A model generated the notes under the pieces. It was given only the letters and a program-made list of their open reading frames with translations. It made no database searches and was not told the origin of the DNA. From positions 4,585,092-4,649,091 of the forward strand of contig BDGG01000003.1 of NCBI GenBank assembly GCA_001949185.1: a stretch of DNA of 64,000 nucleotides, read 5' to 3'. This document shows, one piece after another, positions 59,792 through 64,000 of the stretch. Source of the stretch: Ramazzottius varieornatus (Eukaryota; Tardigrada; Eutardigrada; Parachela; Ramazzottiidae). The position numbers and the translations under genes are program-made. Position 1 is the first letter of the stretch. Each line of letters begins with the position of its first letter.

Positions 59792-61898
59792 CTAGCGTCG
59801 GCTGGGGTAGAAGATTGGTCCGTTCTGCGCTAGGTACTCGCACAAGTGCGCTGGGATCTTCTCCAGACAGGTCTCGTACGGGACGAACTCGTTGGGCGAG
59901 CCCGCATAGTTGATGAGAAAGTCCACATCTTCCAGCCGCTTGATCTCCAGCTCCTTCGGCTTGTGCGCCAGAATCTTGACCACTTGCGTGTTGCGATCCA
60001 TGGCTGATCTCTTGGTCGCAGTGAAATGAATACTCTTCTGAAGACCAAACGAGAATTTAGACACTGCATGAAAGAAACCATTTCCAATTGATTCCATTCA
60101 AGCTTACCGGGGAAATGGTCGAAGTGGGCGAGCTTCCATCAGTAGCCTGGAAGAAGATCGTTCGTATACAGAGAAGCACGTCCGACTTTCGAGATTTGGG
60201 CATGAAACAGTCGCGACAAGACCGGTTTTCTGAATGGCAGACCCTTTCAGTCGAAAACATTGGAAAGGTGCGCCACTTGGGAAAGGACTTTTGCCGAATC
60301 TGATTGTTTCCCAAGTGGCGCACGCCTTCTGTGTTATTGGCTGGGAGTGTGCGCCACCTGGAAATGCTACTTTGTCGAACTCTCACCTAAGTTTTCCACT
60401 TCTAAGACACTCACCATCGATTTAGCAGCGGAAGTGATGATAGGAGTACGCAGGGGAGTAGGAGACTTCGACGGACTGAAGACGGACTCGGATGAAGCAG
60501 CTCGTTCTCTTCGTTTCGCAGAAGACGGAGGAAGTCCTGCTTTCCGTTTTGGCGAGGACTGGCTTTCAGCAGAAGTCTGCAGCTGAGGCTTGTTCCGAGG
60601 TGGCCTAATCTGCGAGCTCTTTGCTTGTTGAGTTGGTTCGTCATCGTCACTTACAGTCTTAGACTTGGCCTTGGCGTCCCTTTCCTTTCTTCGCTTTTCC
60701 CGTGCCTCCGCTTCTTCTTCCTCCTTCCTCGCATTTTCAGCTTCCGCCTTCTGTCGGTTCTTCGTCGCCTGCTCCTCAGCTTCCTTCTTCTTCTGTTCGT
60801 ACTTCTCGTCCTGCCGCTTCTTCTGCAGTTCTTTCATGGCTTTCTTCTGCGCCTTCTCTTGCTCAGCCTTCTTCTTTCTCTGTTGCTGGCGCTCTTCGTA
60901 CTCTCTGACCAAGTCCTGACAGTGCTGGACGTTCTCTTCAACCTCCCAAGTATCATCCCACTCGTCACCCTTCCACTTCACCAAGTATTCTCGAGCGTTG
61001 TTGGCCACCCGAGCACCGACTATGGCCTCGACTTCCCAGTGATCTTCCCCTTCAACAAGCCCACCTTCCTCACTGTCACTGTCCTCTGCGTTCTTCTTTC
61101 CCTTTCGGGCTTTGCCATTTTGTGTTTTCTTGTTCTTACTGTCTGAAGACTTTTCGACCGATGGTTCTTCTGGGTAATCAAGAGCTCGCTTTTGACCTCG
61201 CTGAGCAGCTTGGTTCTTCTTACCTGCCGACTTTTGAGACTTGCTCGTCGAAGACGACGCATCGTCCAGCTCACGCTGAGAATCCCCAGCTGTAGAGTTG
61301 AATGTATCGTGAATATCATCTGCGGCCTTTCTAACACTCGCTCGAGTGGTTCTCGACGGTACGGTTTCAAGGCTGCCATCAGCGGATTCACCAGAATGGC
61401 TCATTAAATCTGAAACAGCAAGAAGGATGCGTCAAAGACGGTAAGCACATCCTTCGTGCACGTTCACACTCGACATCGCATCAACATTCTTGACGATTTG
61501 TATGCAGGAGCAGAGAGAGTCTCTCTAGCAGAACGCCGCAGAAACATAGAGAATCGCCCAAAAGTGCACATATCTTCCGTGCACCTGCGTACACGAAAGA
61601 TTGCTTCGTTTACGGGTGAATGTACGCAGGTCGCCTTACCGACTGGCGAGCTAGAGTCAAGAGGTGTCGGCGAATGATTTCGTTTCAGAAACTTGGCCTT
61701 CTTGTTCTCTGTAGGAGAGATTGCTTGAGAAGTAGAAGCATCGTTGTCCTTATTGTAGCTGATGTCCTTGCTTGGACGAAAAGACCGGCTGGCTAAAGCG
61801 GATATTGGCGCATCTGCATACGGTGGCGCAGTGCTGACTGGGCGCTGGCTACCATCGGTGGGAAAAGATTTGCGACTTAACTGAAGAGCAGGAGCCAT
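59792..61898 (-). CDS. Chromodomain protein with long charged linker, 499 aa
   Basis: Three exons in phase: 61898-61640, 61409-60415, 60037-59792. The N-terminal 170 residues are Ser/Lys-rich and probably disordered. A chromodomain follows: HWEVEAIVGARVANNAREYL, then VKWKGDEWDDTWEVEENV, containing the aromatic cage positions expected for methyl-lysine binding. Next comes a very charged coiled coil of about 90 residues (EERQQQRKKKAEQEKAQKK). The last exon forms a compact domain (VKILAHKPKEL, NEFVPYETCLEKIPAHLCEYL) that could be a diverged chromo-shadow domain; this is inference. It is likely a chromatin reader related to HP1 or MPP8, but the orthologue is not clear. Intron 2 holds two family A copies and intron 1 a family C copy. 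Confidence 0.78.
60211..60382. repeat. Family A foldback, two copies in tandem
   Basis: In intron 2 of the chromodomain gene. The first copy has a ruined left arm; the second is intact with loop GTGTTATTGGCTGG. Confidence 0.9.
61580..61632. repeat. Family C foldback
   Basis: In intron 1 of the chromodomain gene. CACCTGCGTACA and TGTACGCAGGT enclose about 30 nt. Confidence 0.75.
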
Positions 61899-62660
61899 CT
61901 TCTACTCCGGAAGTTGGTAAAGGGGCAACCTCCGTCCAGCTCGAAGAGTTTCCACGAGAACGTCTGAAAATCAAACAGTTGCAGGGGGTGCATTTTACCA
62001 ATTCAGCACAACTTCCTTTGCTTACCTTTGCCGAACTTCCAGGTGCCTCTTGAGTATGTACGATTAGTTCAGCCCAAAGTTTCCTCGAGGGTCCAACAGG
62101 GTGCTCGCGAGATGTGCAAAACAGAAGAGAAGCAAGAAAAGTAACAGAGAAGATGGAAAAGAAAATAGAAAACGAAAATTCGTCGAGAAAATCAATTTTG
62201 AAGTGAAGTCGAAGCTTGTGCCGGACCACAGCTCGGCTGGTTTGCTAGTCCGACCCGATCGAGCTGGTGTGTAAGACGTTGTCAGTTAAGTTACAGGGCA
62301 GGACTGGTCCGGTTACAGTTAAACCGTTACGAGAATCGACTCAAGCCGAATTTGTGTACGAGTACCGATTCACGCTACAGGGCGGGCCCTAAAATTTTGT
62401 CCATGCCCAACATTAGGTAAAGTACGATTACTGTACAACGCGATTAGCGTTCGAAGCTTTGATTTTTGATTGAGGCGATTGTTGAAGTCTTGAAACTGAT
62501 TTTAATCCCGTTTTCCTTCTATGTGCTTGTGGTCGTGGACTGTGGACTAGCGCCATTCTCACGGCTTTCTTGGCGTCGTATCTCGCTGCATTCGTAGCTA
62601 AAGTCATATCGCAAATAGGTTTTCGTGCGAAAGCATGCTAGAGGGTTGTTACTTTCGGGA
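61899..62660. other. Shared upstream region of the chromodomain and C1orf43-like genes
   Basis: Divergent starts about 760 bp apart. Holds a solitary family B end near 62400. Confidence 0.5.
62388..62417. repeat. Family B solitary end
   Basis: One arm only (AAAATTTTGTCCATGCCC, then AACATTAGG), in the spacer before the C1orf43-like gene. Confidence 0.65.
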
Positions 62661-63638
62661 ATGGCGAAGCTCAGCGGAGTAGAAATTATCATTATAATCG
62701 GAGTGGGATTCGCCGTCTTCGTCATCTTATTCATCGTCGCTCATCGCCAGATTGCTCGTTTCAAAGTTCGGGATCTCTTGTCCAAGCCCCTCCTTCGTGC
62801 TACCCAGTTAGGAGCCTCACCAGCACATATAGCTTACATCCAGCGCCGTGTTGGAGAGATGTTAGACCTGGACGTTCAGCCTCAAATGTGGGACGATCAC
62901 TGGCTCCAGTACTTCAAGCTGGATGAGGGAGCTCCCAACTACGTTCCCCGGGCCAAAGCGCTAGACTTCTGCGTTCTTCTGAAGCTCGAACTACTCAGAT
63001 TCGGACGTCAGTTCGACTGGACAGCATTCGAAGACTTGGGAGAATATTTCGAGCGATTAAAGTCCGAATATCCGATTGATCAAATCCCACCTCAATCAAT
63101 CGCTGATCTCTGCAGATTGTACCGTATGGCTCGCTTTGACGAAGCTGAATTTGGTGAGCCAGAGAGTGATCGGATGATACGGACTACGCGGGAAATCCTC
63201 GGATACCTTCGTTTCCTCAACACCTACCCTCCTCCCGCTGGCTCAGACGCAGTTCTAAATGATCACTCAAACAATTTAGCAGGTACATCAGCCCCACCTA
63301 GTCCAGTATCCACAAACCCAGGGGCCGGTGGAAGTCGACGAGAGTCCAGTCTTCGGGAACGCGAGAAGGAGAAGGCCGCTTCCAAGAAGTTTCTCAAAGG
63401 CTATGAACTGCTGGAAAGCGATGCGGGAAGCATGGCTGGATCTGTCTTGACGAAGAAAGAGAGGTCGATAGGATCGCTGGCTAAGCTGAAGCGAGCGAAG
63501 AAGACTAAGCAGAAGATGGCTCACCCGTCTACTTCTTGGGAGGAGGAAGTGCCTTTACATACGTTCCATGATAACCCTCTGATAAACTTTGAGCCTACAA
63601 GTACTTCTTCCTCGAATTTGAAAGATCAGATAGTATAG
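62661..63638 (+). CDS. C1orf43/NICE-3-like single-pass membrane protein, 325 aa, intronless
   Basis: One uninterrupted exon, unusual in this intron-rich window. The N-terminus MAKLSGVEIIIIIGVGFAVF is a membrane anchor followed by IVAHRQIARFKVRD, close to the human C1orf43 start (LSGVNVVLV, then FVKRQIMRF). The middle has RAKALDFCVLLKLELLRFG, resembling the YRMKALD block, and the C-terminus is basic and Ser-rich (KKFLKGYELLESD, similar to the human tail). The protein is longer than human C1orf43 (about 253 aa). C1orf43 has been linked to phagocytosis and Golgi/mitochondrial integrity, but its biochemical role is not known. The absence of introns could mean an old retrocopy or intron loss. Confidence 0.62.
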   Translation: MAKLSGVEIIIIIGVGFAVFVILFIVAHRQIARFKVRDLLSKPLLRATQLGASPAHIAYIQRRVGEMLDLDVQPQMWDDHWLQYFKLDEGAPNYVPRAKALDFCVLLKLELLRFGRQFDWTAFEDLGEYFERLKSEYPIDQIPPQSIADLCRLYRMARFDEAEFGEPESDRMIRTTREILGYLRFLNTYPPPAGSDAVLNDHSNNLAGTSAPPSPVSTNPGAGGSRRESSLREREKEKAASKKFLKGYELLESDAGSMAGSVLTKKERSIGSLAKLKRAKKTKQKMAHPSTSWEEEVPLHTFHDNPLINFEPTSTSSSNLKDQIV

Positions 63639-63689
63639 TGCGTTCATTTTCAATCAAATCGTTTTCCTTCCGATGTGCTCTAGCCTCTT

Positions 63690-63800
63690 GAAACAAACTT
63701 GACCAGCTCATTTTCCCAAGTGGCGCATGGGGTCAGCCAAGAGAACCCAGAACGTGCGTCATGTGGGAATACGATCTGGTGAGTTTGTTTGTCGAGTTGC
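63690..63800. repeat. Family A foldback near the right edge
   Basis: Downstream of the C1orf43-like gene. Outer arms AAACAAACTTGACCAG and CTGGTGAGTTTGTTTGTCGAG; inner AAGTGGCGCATGG and ACGTGCGTCATGT. Confidence 0.9.
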
Positions 63801-63801
63801 C

Positions 63802-64000
63802 ATTTCGCGATCTCTGACGTCCTTTTCTGTGATGTTTAGATTCTGCTTCATCCCCGACGGCTCAATAGAGATGGCAAAGAAAGAAATCTCGTGCGTGTGA
63901 TTGCTGGTGGCTGATGGGCAGGCTGAACAGTCGAACTGGTCAATCACGTTTCGGTTCTTTCCGGCCCATTGTAGAAGATGGATGTGGTTCGTCACGATGG
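63802..64000 (-). CDS. Incomplete exon of an unidentified gene, cut by the window edge
   Basis: The minus strand is open from the right edge leftwards and reads TNHIHLLQWAGKNRN, VIDQFDCSACPSATSNHTHEI and SFFAISIEPSGMKQN. Cysteines and several N-x-T/S sites (for example NHT and NIT) would fit an extracellular or lumenal segment. The frame runs on into a family A foldback, so the exon must end before about 63800; a GTCAGA in the area could be the donor. I do not recognise the family. It may also be a chance open stretch. Confidence 0.35.

Noticed and set aside
60625-61146. Plus-strand 173-codon frame rich in Leu and Ser/Phe
   Set aside because: It is the antisense shadow of the Lys/Glu-rich coiled coil of the chromodomain protein.

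Overview
The window is nuclear DNA of a compact animal-type eukaryotic genome. Genes are split by many short GT-AG introns, mostly about 55-110 nt. The gene set is metazoan in flavour: AKT with PH domain and hydrophobic motif, ULK3, NUP88, DCAF1, a CUB-trypsin zymogen, ATPSCKMT, TMEM186 and a C1orf43-like protein. I cannot name the species or phylum. Exon models were assembled by hand from splice signals, reading phase and remembered family sequences; no search was run.

Layout, left to right (strand): FKBP4/5-type immunophilin (+), CUB-trypsin protease (+), ULK3 (-), PIGN (+), an unrecognised 617-aa protein (-), NUP88 (+), an ENY2-like small protein (-), an ABCC1/MRP1-type transporter (+), ALG6 (+), SPCS2 (-), AKT (+), a partial unknown gene (+), ATPSCKMT (+), FIS1 (-), about 3 kb with no gene found, a divergent ZnT7-like paralog (-), DCAF1 (-), TMEM186 (+), SLC30A7/ZnT7 (-), TAF9 (+), a chromodomain protein (-), a C1orf43-like protein (+), and an unfinished exon at the right edge (-). 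Several neighbours are head-to-head with short shared upstream regions: ULK3/PIGN, unknown/NUP88, ENY2-like/ABCC1, SPCS2/AKT, DCAF1/TMEM186, ZnT7/TAF9 and chromodomain/C1orf43. No operon-like functional grouping is evident. Two genes share the ER glycan/GPI theme (PIGN, ALG6), SPCS2 is in the ER signal peptidase, and two are ZnT-family zinc transporters about 6.4 kb apart.

The most striking feature is not a gene. About 45 copies of a roughly 60-120 bp foldback repeat (family A) lie in the introns and spacers. The arms are AAGTGGCGCAC and GTGCGCCACTT, often extended by outer arms, around a short asymmetric loop with a CCAAT-like core. No copy overlaps an exon I could model. Three smaller foldback families (B, C, D) occupy other long introns and spacers. 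Introns without such an element are usually under 110 nt; introns with one are usually 170-310 nt. A hAT-type DNA transposon with long terminal inverted repeats and an exact 8-bp target duplication spans the 925-base run of N inside a ZnT7 intron.
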